Below are positions 28,001 to 41,000 of a DNA stretch of 64,000 nucleotides, piece by piece; within the stretch, counting starts at the first letter, position 1, and the number at the start of each line of letters is the position of its first letter. The stretch covers positions 900,849 through 964,848 of the forward strand of contig NC_092472.1 of NCBI RefSeq assembly GCF_047495875.1. The letters run 5' to 3'. The stretch comes from Pithys albifrons albifrons. Taxonomy: Eukaryota > Chordata > Aves > Passeriformes > Thamnophilidae. Position numbers and translations under genes: made by a program. The notes under the pieces are model-generated. The model saw only the letters and a program-made list of their open reading frames with translations, was not told the DNA's origin and did no database searches.

Positions 28001-28987
28001 AGACCAGTATTAGAGCTTATTTTGTTTTGAAAACATATCCTTTCTCTAATGGGATGCCCTGCATTTGTCGTGCTTGAATGTTCAGGTGGGGCAATGTTTT
28101 TATTACCTGGAGCTCTGCTGTCTCATGGCACAGCACCAGAGCCAAGCTGAGCACTCACAGTGTCCTCTGGGCTGTGGGGAGCTACCACAGGAAGAATCTA
28201 ACCCAAGCAGAAGATTCCTGATATTTGGGTTATTACAGAGCAGCCAGGTTGGAAGCTGAGGCCCTACTTGCCCTGTGTAATGAAAGAGGCACAGGGGCTG
28301 AAAAAAGGATGTGTGATTGGAGCAGCACTTCGAGACGGGGCAAAGCATTAGTGGGGTAGTGCACAGCTCAGAGCTGCCCACTGTGGCACCTGCTCCAAGG
28401 CCAGCATGAGTCCCTGGAATCTTGGGCCATAAGCCAAGGCTTGGTTCCACTCCCAGAAAAGTCAACAAAACCCATTTAAGGTGAAAGGATTTCCTGCTGT
28501 GCTGCCAGCACTACTGTGGATAGCGCGGGGTTGGCACTGGTACGAGTCAATGGAGCACAGAGTTCCAGCCCTTCTGCAGAGTGTTAGTGGAGCCTGAGGC
28601 TGAAAGGTGCTGAAACTGCCCTCTGTGGGCAGGATTTCACCTGACTGCTCTGGGAACTACCCAAACATTTTCCTGCTTAATAAATCCCTTCCCATGGTGC
28701 CATTCCCAACATCATCTAATGGCAATCCCATACTGATAGAAAAGGAGCTAAAATTTGTCAAGGACTTCAGTATCTGAGTTGTCAACAGGGTCTTTTATGT
28801 GGTGTTAAGATGGAATGTGCTGAAAAATGACATTACCCAGAAAAAAGGGCAGGAGCCACTGCGTATCAGGAATGTTAAACATCACACAGTGATAGTTCTG
28901 ACTGTGCAGCATTTCTTTTTCTTATTCCCTTCCCTTAAATAGTCTTTCTTAAACCGCAAAGATCTGCTTTTCTTTTCTGCTTCACAG
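13086..28987. other. Intergenic region between KCNIP1 and GABRP, second part
   Basis: No coding exon recognised. GABRP usually has a non-coding first exon upstream of the signal-peptide exon, so its promoter and exon 1 are probably here, but I could not place them. A small CpG cluster at about 17,505-17,600 is the only CpG-rich spot I noted. AT-rich blocks such as 20,390-20,590 look like possible conserved non-coding sequence. A T14-15 tract lies near 13,747-13,761. Confidence 0.45.
24274..24366 (+). repeat. Short tandem repeat, three copies of about 31 bp
   Basis: Three adjacent imperfect copies of a unit containing the shared core AAACACAGGGGGATCACCTC (first copy AAACACAAGGGAGTCATCTC). The second and third copies are more alike than the first, as expected for stepwise duplication. 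No coding role is seen. Confidence 0.8.
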
Positions 28988-29021
28988 ACAAGCAGAGCAC
29001 ATACAGAAACAACCTCCAGAG
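28988..29021 (+). other. GABRP: GABRP 5' UTR part of the first coding exon
   Basis: Sequence between a good acceptor (pyrimidine-rich tract, then CACAG ending at 28,987) and the ATG at 29,022. It implies an upstream non-coding exon that I could not locate. The exact start is inferred from the acceptor alone. Confidence 0.55.
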
Positions 29022-29077
29022 ATGTTCTGCAGATATTTTTCCTTTTTCAGTCTGTGTTTTATCCTTCCAACTCAAAG
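29022..29077 (+). CDS. GABRP: GABRP coding exon 1 (signal peptide)
   Basis: The ATG at 29,022 opens 18 codons rich in Phe, Leu, Cys and Ser ([18 protein letters not shown]), followed by AG and a strong GTAAGT donor at 29,078. The two leftover bases pair with the single leading base of the next exon, so the phase is correct. The sequence itself is poorly conserved in this family. The call rests on the signal-peptide character, the donor, the phase and the position. It is too short to appear as an ORF. Confidence 0.75.
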
Positions 29078-32000
29078 GTAAGTAAAGGGTTTGTTTTGTT
29101 TTACAGGGAACATCTGAATTATGTTTCACATAAATAATGTGGGGCAAAAGGAAACTATGCTGGATAACTATTTCAGTTATCCAGCCCATCCAAAGGAAGC
29201 TGAGTGCAGTGAGGGCTGTGGCATAGAAGAGAGCACCCTGCACAGGTCCCTAAACCACAATAAACCACCATTACCAGTGCAACCCCTGATTTCCTGCTCA
29301 AAACCAGCACAGTTTTTAGGGTTTTTTTCCAGAAATGGCCCCTCCACGGGGCTCCCAGCTATGTTATTGTCATCTTTGGACCTACAAGTCTAAAATGTCT
29401 TGAATTCTTTGTGTATATAGTGTGTAAAAACTGGATCAGTTCTGCTGTGAGCTCCTGTTTGGCCTTAGAACCTGCAGCTCCAAGGTCTAGTAACCCACTT
29501 TTTAAGGGAACAGAAGGAAAAGCATTGGCCAGAGCTGTGAGTAACTCCATGGCTGCTTCCTACTCAGAGCAGAGGTCCTGAGACTGGGGAGTGGCAGAGG
29601 CTCTGCCTCCCCCCATGCCCAAAGCAATAACAAACTTAAGGAGTCACTCAATCACAGTTTCCTCAAGGGAGGTGTGACCACCAGGGGACACGGCACCAGG
29701 GCAGTACCCCTGTACAGTCCATCCCCCATCTCTCCCACTGTCTGTGTGGTGCTGCAGATCTGCCAGCATCACAATGCCAGCTCCTGGCTTCACTGTCATA
29801 GTTTGGACTCTGTAAGCTGGACCCAGGAGCTGGGATGGTGCTGTCCATGAAGCTTTGTGGGTGTCTGTGAAGGGCACTGTGCCCCACCTTCCCTCTCCCA
29901 GTGCTACTCCTGACAGTAGCTACAGTGAGATGCCTGCCACAGACATCTGAGGATGAAGCTTCTTTAGGGAGAAGGAGCTGTTGGACAGTAAAATTTGTCT
30001 CAGGTTGTCATAGGCAGGAGAAAAAAAAGAAATGCATATTCCTTATATAGATTGTATGAGAAGGAGTGGGAAGGGGAAACTGGGTGTTATTGTTAAGACT
30101 TGTGATCAACAGACCTTGTTTGATTTCTCTGTGATATTTTAAGAAGGTCCTTTAGGCAATGTGTGTACAACCTAAAGCTATCAGCTGAGGCAATTTGCCA
30201 CTTTCCCACCTATTCAAGGTGCTAATTATTCAAGCAAGATAGCAATGTGAGCAAGTGCTTGTGATTTCAATTATCTACTTGTTTTTAATAACTTTTTTAT
30301 GCAGTTTGTTTGCTTGTTTGAGGACAAGCTGGAAATACAGCTGCACACCAGATGTGCTCAGCTCACTCATAACAGAATGTGTTTGTGTCCCCAGGAGGTG
30401 CTCCCTGGGTCACCTCTCCAGCTTGCACAGCAGTGACACGGCATCCCTGCCTGGATTTGAGAACCTCACCATGGGATACAACAAATACCTCCGGCCCTGC
30501 TTTGGGGGTATGTTGTGTCCACACACGTGAGCGTTTCAAGAACAGTCTGTCTGCAAGGCTTGTGTGTGGGGGATGCTTTAAGTTTGCTGCAGTTTGAAAG
30601 GCTGTGTTTCTCTTAAATTTGGTGTTGGCCAGGGCTGCCCTCCTTCCTGTGCATCCACTGTTGTTTTGAATGGCTGGTGGATGCACGTGTGGGTCTTCAG
30701 AACGTGTCCATCCATGAGGCGAGAGCAAGGAATTTATAAACTCTCTATGAAAAACTTGCCTAAGTAACTAAATTCTGCTCTAATTGTACAAGCTTTGTTT
30801 AGAGCCTGAGAGTTTGATTTTCTGCTTTACTTTTGTTCATGTACAGCTACTTAGTAGATTACAGCTATAGAGGAACAAAGCCAGGAATTCTTGCCAGGAA
30901 TATTGACTTTTGGCATGTGTTTCTGTGGTCAGCAACTGGAATGGGCTTCAAAAGTCTGAATAGATGGATGACATGAATGACACTTACTTAAAGAAAAAAG
31001 TCTTTTGCAAATGAAATATATTTTGGAACTGCTTAAAACAAATAAACAAACAAACAAACAAAGTGACAACCACCTGGGAAGCAATTTAGAAATTGTGTTC
31101 CCAAGTGTGATTTAGATGATGGAAAGAAGTTTTAGCAATGTCGTGAGGAAAGGCATCGCAGTGTTGGGGATGCCTTGGAACTCCCTGCTCGGAACCGCAG
31201 GTTCCTCCGGGCGCTCTGGCAAACCAGGCACACTCCACGGGGCAGTTCGTGCCTGTGGGCACGACCCGGTACATCTCTGCGGATCCCGGGCCATTCCTGG
31301 TGGTTCCCGGGCCGTTCCCGGCAGTTCCAGGGACATTCCCGGGACATTCCCGTCCGTTCCCCGCCGCTCCCGGCGGAGCCTGGGCTGTTCCCGGGCCATT
31401 CCCGGTCATTCCCGCCGGATCCCGGGCCATTCCGGGTAATTCCCGGCCACTCCCTGTGGATCCCGGGCCATTCCCGGCCAGTTCCCTGGTCATTCCCGGC
31501 CGCTCCCGGTGGTGCCGCCCTCTCGCGGTGGATCTCCTCCATCGGTGTCGGCTCAGATGCAGGACCCGAGCGCTGAAATTCGGTTTGCAAATAGAACAGT
31601 CTCTCGGAGGCAAAAGAGAGACAGAGGCTGCTGCACTGTGGTTTTCAGCCCGCGCCTGTTCTCGGGAGCCCGTGAATTCCCCGCACGCCCCCGATCCCAG
31701 GGATCGCTCGGGAGCGCCGGAGCCTGAGAAATGCCCTGTGCGAGGTACCGGCCCCATGGGCTGGCAGGCAAGGGACAGAGTGGCCCTGCCCACCCACCGC
31801 AAATGCCACTGAAATGCTGCTAATTCCAACTGCACCAGGCAGAGCTCCAGCTCCCCAGCAGTGGCTGCTGTATTTTGGATCAGGTCACTTATGAGCCTGA
31901 TGCTCCGTGAAGGACCTTGTGGGTTTGGAGGCAAGATGGGAGGCTGGGGCAGGGCCCACCCCGCACAGCATCCTGAGCCACATTCCCGACCCCTTCTCTC

Positions 32001-35000
32001 TTCCCTTCCCTCTGCTGAAGCATTTCTTTCCCACCACAGGGGAACCTGTTCAGATTGTGGTGAGTCTGGACATTGCAAGCATTTCCAGTATATCCGAGAG
32101 CGACATGGTAAGGGAAAGAATTTTTATTTTATGAGTTAAGAGTGGGATCTGCCTGAAAGAATTTGCATGTATTCCTGTATGTTCAGCACAGAAATGGTGG
32201 CAGTGAAGCTCCTTTGCTATTCTGTGGCTATTGACCACTTTCAGAGGTCTGAAAACTGGGCTCGTTTCTGGCTGCAGACTGTAGTAATGTGGGCTTGCAA
32301 GTAAATAGAAGTGACTCCAAAGGTCCTACTGGTCAAAAATTCAGGACCTCCTGGAAATCAGGCCCCTTGAAAATGGAAAAAATCAATCTTGTTTGGCATT
32401 TTCTCTTCCTTATCTTTCCTCCATGTAGAAGGACAGGGTTTTGGAGGGACAGGGATGGGCTCTGTTGGATGTGCTGGCACTACCTGAAATCCCAGACAGG
32501 GTTTCTTCTCAAGGAGGAGAAGTAAGGCTTTGAGCTGTGACACAGTCTGAGGCTCAAAGGACTGGCCATCCCAAGAAAAGAAAAAAAAAACCTAAAACCC
32601 AACAGTTTTTAAATATACAGAAAATATCTTCCCACCACTGGTGAGTCTGGCTCATTCCACTTCTGATAACAGCTGGATTTCAAATACTGATCATTGAAAG
32701 CTCCTGTTTCAGGCTGACCAAAACTATAGGTAACTTGAGTAAATTCAGAAAATAATTTCAGTCCAAACAGTCAGAAGTTCAGTGAGGAAAAATTTCAACA
32801 CTTCATTTCTGCATTTTCAAGACTACCACCACTAATTACGTTTTTCTACCCTCTCCCAACGAATTGAACAAGTTCACTAAATAACTTATTTTGCCTTTGC
32901 TAAAGCAATTCAATTTGGGGAAAGAGCAGAACCAACAAATCAATTATTCACAAACCTTTAACTTAATTGAAATGCCTTGTAAAATAGTTCCTGTTCTGAA
33001 GTTTTTCTTGTGATCCATCTAAATTTCTATGACCATATGGAAAATATTGAAGAGGCTCACTCTGTGCCTTGCTATAAGCTGGAAAATCAACCAGGATTCT
33101 TCACTCTTCTCACTACTATAACTCACTGTATTGAAAGCCATAACAATGCATTCTTTAACTTCTTTTTTCTCCATCACAGGCCAAGAGTAAAATTTTAAAA
33201 GTTGCTAAAGCTAACACTGATAACCCTTTAGAGCATTTTACAAATTAGAGGTGGAATTAAGCACAGCTGCTTGGTCTTCCACAGCCAGGCAGCAGTTCTG
33301 TGGTGAAACAGAGAATTCAGGCTGGTAGCACAAGTCCTAGTGTCAGTCAAACTGAGAAAAATGTTTTGAAATAAAAGGCATTACTGGTTGCATTTACTTG
33401 GACTGTAAGGAAGGAAGTTAAATAGTCCAACAGTGCCTGTGTGTGTCCAGAAGTCTCAGCAAAGCATTGGCTTCAGAACTGAGTGGATGCTGCTTATTCT
33501 TCTCTGTTGAGGCACTGTGAGAATGCTCCAGTCACTGCAGGTCGATTTTGACAGGCTAAACACAGGTTAATCTCAGTGTCCTTAAATTCAAAACTCAAAA
33601 GAGAAGGTACTAGTTTTGGGTTTCTTCATTTGTTTGGAGATTTTTTAAGACATCAATGAAATAAGGTGGGATTCACTCACCTTCCTCCAGTGCCAATGTC
33701 TCTTTGATGATCATATTTATAGTGTGTGTGGAATTTCCCAGCTCTAGACAATGATTGATCTGTAATGTCAATGATTTGCTGGGTGGCCTCAACTGTATGT
33801 TTCCCATCTGCTTTCATATATGCAAAAATTAACACAGAAATATCAGTCACAATAATTGCTCATTTAAATAAAAAAACCCCAACACTATAAGTATAATCTT
33901 TAACCCTCAAACACTAAAGAGGGTAAACTAACACTAAAGGTAAACTGGCAGGAGAAATGAACCCAGCTCAGGAGAGATTATAAATCAGAGTTACAACTTA
34001 ATAACAATATTACAGTAAATGCAATGACACAAAGAGAAATTGGTTTTAACCCACAAAACCCAGTAGTATAACCCAGCCCCCTGGGGCACAAACACAGTGG
34101 AGTTTGTTGGCCTCTGTGCTGAGCCCTACATGTTTTCCCTGAGTCCAGAGCAAAAGGAAAGGAAAAACCTGTTGGTGCACATGATGGTCACTATCTGGTC
34201 AAGAGTGGTGGTCGCAGTCCTGTCAAGGTTCTGCTCCTCCTCTGGATCCAACAAAAAGGTCCAGAAGTCCCCAAACCCCAAGATTATATCCCCTCAGGTC
34301 CAGGTGGGAATGCCCAGTAGCTCCCCCAGGGCAGGGAGTTCTACAATGGGTGATCCGAGTCTGTGAGTTATGGGGTATTTTGGAATTGTTGCTGGCCCAT
34401 GAGCAGACATGACCCCTCAGGTGGGTGTGGAGATGCCAATGACTTCCTGGAGAGCAGTTATCACAGATCCTTTCTCACAGGCTTCTTTAACACCCAGCTT
34501 ATATCCTGAGGGATCAGGTGTGCCCTGGGCCACTGCTGCAAATGGCCCATTGTTAACAGTTCATGGGAAATGAATAGAGGGCGTAGAATACACAGCTTTG
34601 GTCACCCCCATACAGTGATAAACTGGTCCCACCTGCTGAACTGGGACAACACCTTAGAGTATAGTATATTAAAATGTTACAGAATAAATAAACCTATGAT
34701 GAAAATAAAGCTTGAAGCATGGCCAGGACAGGTTAAACGAATGTGTGTTCTGTCCCTTGTCACACGTGGCTGTGTTGTGCAGGTGTCTGGACATGCAAGC
34801 CACAGGCTCTCCTCTCTTCCCAGGATTACACAGCCACCATATCCCTGCGGCAGCGCTGGGCAGACCCCCGGCTGGTGTTCCACGGCAACAAGAGCTTCAC
34901 GCTGGATGCTCGCCTGGTGGCGCTTCTGTGGGTGCCAGACACCTACATCGTGGACTCAAAGAAGTCCTTCCTGCACGACGTCACTGTGGGCAACCGCCTC

Positions 35001-38000
35001 ATCAGGCTCTTCTCTAATGGCACCATCCTGTATGCCTTAAGGTAGGTCAGCCTTTGGCTTTACTGCTCGTGAGTCAGAACAGGCTTCCAGAATTCTGCTG
35101 GACAGCAGCAGATGCCACCTGCCATGGGCAATGAGTTTAGGGTCAGTGAGCTGTGACCACACTCTTCCAATCTATTTCGCCCTGGAAATGCCAGTAGAGG
35201 ATCAGGATTTCTCATCAGGGTATGTGCTGAGTCCTGAGCATGGTGCCCACTCACAAAGCTTACAAGTTTAGATGTCACCCAATAAAAGTCGAGTCAGGTG
35301 GAGGCAGGGGAGGGATGGAAGGAGGACATCATAACAGTAAAAGTCTAACTGATAGTGGAAGACTATTTGCTTATCCAGTGCCATGTAGCAATGACTTCTG
35401 GTTTTTACCAAAACCTGTATGGTACCTGTCTGTGTATTGCAGGAATGTGCCCCACAGTTGTGTTAGAAATTCCTACAGTGCTCTCTCTCCTTAGCTCACA
35501 GTAACTGGGTCCCAGTTACCTCAGCTGCAAAGTAAAACTCATTTACCTCTCCATCAGAGCAAGCCAAAGTATATGTGCAGTTAGTTAATGTGCCTCATGT
35601 CACAAAGTGGTGACTTCTTCAGATGTGCAAACTGTAGCCTTGAAAAAAATGTGAATCCACACTATAACTCCCAACAAAGCAAAGCACAATTCCTCCTTGG
35701 GTTACATTGTCATCAGGATGGCTGCAGAGAGCACATATTCTTAAGGAGGTTTCTCAGTTCACAGGTCAGAATAACTGATAGAGCAGAATCTTTGTGATCT
35801 GTGTAAAGGAGCTATTTCATGACATGTTTTTATTGCAACTTTCGGAGTTCTTTCTCTTCCTACAGAATCACTACTACTGTTGCCTGTAACATGGACCTGT
35901 CAAAATATCCTATGGACACACAAACATGCAGACTGCAGCTAGAAAGCTGTAAGTGTAACATTCTAGAAAACTCTGAATTTGTTTATTCATAAATAACTGC
36001 ACATGTTGAATATTTGGATTCAGCACAGTGGTTTTCTGGGGTAGTCTTTTAGTCCTGAAAATACCAATGCCCAAAAGAAAACAACTCATTCTTCAAATAT
36101 TTGTGTCAAAATCCACAATCCTGAGAATTTCTGTCACTGTGCAGACTGTGCAAAAAGAGTGGTAATAATGAAGATTTTTATTAAAGTGCAGATAGTTTAA
36201 TTTTGCACAGAAAGGATGAAGTAATATTGGCTGGTTTTTCAAATTTCCTTTTCAACATAAAGCTTCTTCAAAACTAACTTGTGGGGTAAGTGCATGGGAT
36301 GGAGGACAGCAAGGAGCAACTTCTCACATTTTTGGCTGTCTACTCCCCTTGACAACAGAAGAGGCACAAGAAAGTCTGGGAAGTCTCAAGAAAAGGAATT
36401 ACCAGTGAGTTCTGCTCCCAGTGAGGTTAAAAGCTCATCTCTGGCAATGCTGGCTGAGAAAGACTCCAGAAAAATTTAGTCCACTCCAGGGTTGTTCCCC
36501 CAGAGCTCAGCCAGTGCAGTGCTGCTGCTCTGTGCCTGTGAAGCTCCACAATGAGCAGCTTCATCTCCTGCTTCATGGCACAAACCCAAGCATCTCTGCA
36601 CTGAAAAGACCAGATTTTTAACTTCTAGGGTTGCAGCATGAAGCACCTAGGGAAGCACATATTATTTTCACATTAAAATCATATTAGTTCACCATAGTTA
36701 ATTTTATTACAAAGCACAGCTCTTGAAATAATAATGATTGGCCTCTTCTGCTAAAGCGGAGCTTGTTTGGGCCTGGTTTATAAGTGATTGGGTCTTACAT
36801 CATGTTCAGTTGCTGTGTAATTCCAATGAAATTGCATAGACATTGCCCACTGGAGATTTCATTAGGATAAGTGCCCAGAAATAATGCTATTTAAATACAC
36901 GCCAGACGAATTAACAACAATCTATCATTTATTATAAAATTTTCCTGAGTAACCACCATTTATAAAACCACTTAGAAACTTTGAAAACTCACATGCTTAG
37001 GATTCTACTCAGGGATTCATACTCTGGACACCTAATTTAGAAGTTCATCACGCTCAAGCTCTGGTAATTTGTGTCTAATAAGAAGACACAATTAGATGAA
37101 AATAGAGATGCAACTGCATCTGATTCCTCCTACCAGGACAGACAGGTTATTACCAGAATCACAGCGTCCCTGCACGTGGTCTCAAAGAAGGGCTCTTAAG
37201 AAAAGAACTAAATCAGTGAGACTGATGGGCTTGTTTCCTAAATTAAGTGACATTTTTAAAGGGAATGGCATGCTGGCGACTCAGTACGAGCTTTATCCCT
37301 TAGACTGGTATCCCTCGGTCCAACCTGAAGTTATACCATCACTTACATTCCTGGAAGCACATACTCAGATGGCATATGGAGTCCTCCTGCCTTGGAGGCA
37401 GGAATTTGGTGCTACCTAAATGTAGTGTGCATTTATTTGTCCTCAGTAACTTAATGCCTTTGGGGATAGGAGGAATGATTTGTAGAAAAAGTTGAGTTTA
37501 TGAGCAAGTTTTCTGGACGGTGTCCAGCCAGTCAGGGGGATGTAGTTCATGGCCATGTAGCAGTCTCAGATTCTCAGCTCTAAGCTCTTGACTAACTGAA
37601 AATGCATTTTCTGGTATTTTTAAGCACTTGAATAGATGATTCAGTGAAATGTGCCTCTGCTCTTTGGTAAGGGGCTCAGTGGAATCTGTATTCTGTAGGT
37701 TTAACCACTGTGTTTCTCCTGCTCTCAGACTGAAGAGTCTCTGAGGATTAATCACTGCAGTATTTTATCCTGCTGCATGTAATCAAGCTGTGTATTTCTT
37801 TAACTCAGAAATACTCCATGTAAATAACTGAAATAGACTCCCTGAAGGCTTGCATGTTGTGTGTCATTCCCAGAGACACGTGTTCCTGTTGAAATGTTAT
37901 CAGCAGACAAAGTGCAGCAATGAAAGCAGAGCCAACATCCACCCATGGTCCGACATAGCTCAGAGGGCCTTTTTCCTGCCATGCCTGGACTGCGGTTCTG

Positions 38001-41000
38001 CTCCCCCTCAGGAGGCAGAGCAGGGCAGCAGCCAGGCTTTCACTGCTGAGCCAGTCCCACAGGTCTGTGTTCTCCTTAGGGGGCTATGATGAGAATGACA
38101 TCATCTTCACATGGCTGAGAGGAAATGACTCTGTGCACGGCATAGAGAAGCTGCGGCTCTCCCAGTACACGGTGGAACGCTACTACACCCTGGTCTCCAG
38201 GTCACAGCAGGAGACAGGTGAGGCTGTGAGAGAAAAGCAAGGAAAGTCTGGAGTATTCCCCATCCCGTCTCCACACATACCTGAAGAAACTCTCTCCCTT
38301 CTTTTCAAGTGTGCAGTCTATAAATACTGTGGAGAGGAATGTTTACAGTAAATGGAAGTAAAATTAATTTTTAAAATATACTTTTGTTTGTAAATTACGA
38401 TTCTATCATGATGGAATAACTTCCCTTTGTACATAAGAATTCAATGTCTTTTTCATTATCTGTGTAAATACTCTTCTCTCCAAATCACAGACACTATGAA
38501 AGGGGGTGAAACTTCCTTAGAATAACCAGGTTTTAAAATAACAATGTTTTGTTGTTTTGTTGTGTACAAAGCCCAAGAACAACACGGACTTTGTTTCTAC
38601 ATTTCAAAGGGAACTATTGTTTAAACAGCAGAACTATATCCGGGAAACACTACTGAACCAGCCTCAAAACTCTTATGTCAGTATTTACATCAAAATGAGT
38701 TTAAAAAAATTGACTGATTTTTTTGAGCACAAAGGGATAGTGTTACCAAAGATCACAAGTTACTAAGGAAAACAGGGGATCTAATTCCTTGTGATGATAA
38801 AGTACTGGAATGCTTTAGGACGTGTGCCAGAGCCTGCTGAAGTTGAGAGACAAATCTTTTGCCTGTTTCTCAGCCATCCAATAAGGCTGAACTTGGCAAT
38901 GCCCCTTCAGAGTGAGTGTTTGGAAAAGTACATGTGCCAAGTGTGAGGGAACAGGTGACAGCACCATCCCTGCTCTGCTCCAAGTTAAAGTGTAACCTGT
39001 TCCCACTGTGGCTGAAGCCCAGGATCCCCTTTGCAAACCCTGCATTGTTTGGATGCCTCTGGCCCATCAGGGCTGTGTGTCCTCTCCTGTGGGATGTGAT
39101 AGGTCAGCACACCCTCTGAGGTGCAAGCAGTGCTCCTCCCACAATCCGGGTGCAACTCTGCCGAGGTCCCCCAGCTGAAGGGGTGGTGCTGGGCCCTTCT
39201 AGTTTCACTTCAGGTGTTCTTGGGAGTCTCCCTGTTCACCAAGTTTCCTCCTTTCATGATCAGGCAGCTATTCACGTCTGATACTACAGTTTGAGCTGAG
39301 AAGAAATGTGCTTTACTTCATTTTGGAGACCTACGTGCCCTCCACTTTGCTTGTCATGTTGTCCTGGGTTTCTTTTTGGATCACACTGGACTCAGTGCCT
39401 GCAAGAACCTGCATTGGTGAGTTATTGCCCAAGGAACGGAGAAGACTTAGGCAGACAGGGCAGCCTCTGAAGGTTGGGTGGATAGTCCTTTTCCTGAGCT
39501 CTCTGCTCAGGGATAAATGACCTGCTCACCTTGTGCTGTTGCCTGGGGCAGAGCTGGGGTAGCACAGAGGATGTCCTCTGGCCCACCTGCACGTGGTCCC
39601 AGGAGATTCACAGCAGAGAGTAGAGGACAGAGCACACATTCTTTGTGGTGTGCTGTGGAGGGAGCGGGATGCAGCAATTTTTTACTGAAAGTCAGAAAAA
39701 GAAGAGAGTAAGAAGACTGTAACGAATAATTTAATGTATCATTTGAGTCAAGTTGTCAACAGCAGGGAGAGCCCGTGTGAAGGTGGTAGCTAGTGCTACA
39801 AAACATTTCAGTTGCTGTGATGGATGATTTGCATTTGGTAAGAAGTGATGTGAGCAACAGAATGTACAGAAGGATAGGACAGGACTTTTCCAAAGGGTCC
39901 ACAAGAGAAGGTCTCTCTTTTTCTGCCTTCCAAGGAGTTACAACGGTGCTTTCCATGACAACTCTGATGATCGGCTCACGAAGTTCACTTTCGAAAACCA
40001 ACTGTTTCATTAAGGCCATTGATGTTTATCTTGGCATCTGCTTCAGCTTCATCTTTGGTGCCCTTGTGGAATATGCAGTGGCTCACTACAGCTCATCACA
40101 AAAATGTGCAGCTAAAGTACCTCCAGAGGTAAGGTCTGATAAGCCCAGAGATCTTGGATTGGCAGCAATTAGTTCTCCATTAACTGAGTAAGACAAATGG
40201 TCTTCCTGCCACTGACATATTAACAATGGCTTGTCCTAAATGGCACTAAATCTTTATTTTTGTGTACAACAAACACGTGAGTAGCTCTAGAGCACTGTGA
40301 CTCTGACAGACTTTGGGCAGCAGCCTCAGCTGGCGATCACATTGGGTTCATTCAGGAAGGCACTTTGGCTGCCACTGGAATTGGATCTGTGGCCCTGAAA
40401 TGAGCTCATGTGAGCATGAAGCACCTCTGCTCCTTTCAAAATACAGCCAAAGAAGGGCCAGTACAACACCCCTCTTTGCCTCCTATGCAGTAACTCTGAT
40501 TAGGAAGGTACTTGGCTCTTTTTCCATAAAGGAAAGCTGCTTACTCCCCTCCCAGGAGACATTCCCAAACATCAGCCCCACCATGTTCTGTGTGGATTGC
40601 GAGAGTGAATTGTTCAAGTGCTCTGCTTTAGTGTGAGAAATGAAAATAGTCAGATATGACTATAGTCCAGTGGTGATGAAGGGCCCAAATCCTGTCACAG
40701 AGAAAAGAGGTTTCCCACCTCAAAGCTGAGTTCTCCAGCTATGAAGTTACTGTTTAAACATGAAGAGATGGGGGTTCAGGAGGAGATGGATGTTGGGTTG
40801 CTCAGTGACAGAGCGAGACTTATTCAAGATCTAAAAATACCTCTAGAAATACAGTCGTGGAAACACAGGCATCTCTGGGACCTCAGGCCCTCCTAAAAAC
40901 AGGTAGCCGCTGAAAGGGGTGTTTGAGTATTGGGATGAACACATATGAAGCTGTTCTCTTTTATTCTTATGGTCTTCTTCCTTTGCAGGAGAAGACAGAC

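Larger units (their letters stand above)
30508..32039 (+). other. GABRP: GABRP intron holding a CpG-rich minisatellite
   Basis: 1.5-kb intron bounded by GTATGT and CCACAG. It contains an AAAC microsatellite, a GC-rich array and then a CpG-rich, non-repetitive block (about 31,520-31,760). No exon recognised. Confidence 0.8.

Noticed and set aside
30255..30530. Continuous + frame with a hydrophobic start leading into the GABRP L-P-G-F-E-N exon, a possible unspliced signal peptide
   Set aside because: The frame begins with GTG, not ATG. The spliced alternative (ATG at 29,022, GTAAGT donor, matching phase) is better.
31086..32078. 330-codon minus-strand frame, the longest in the window
   Set aside because: It runs through the CpG-rich minisatellite and the antisense of a real GABRP exon. 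The repeat pattern Gly-Pro-Gly-Met/Thr is that of the array, with no known domain.
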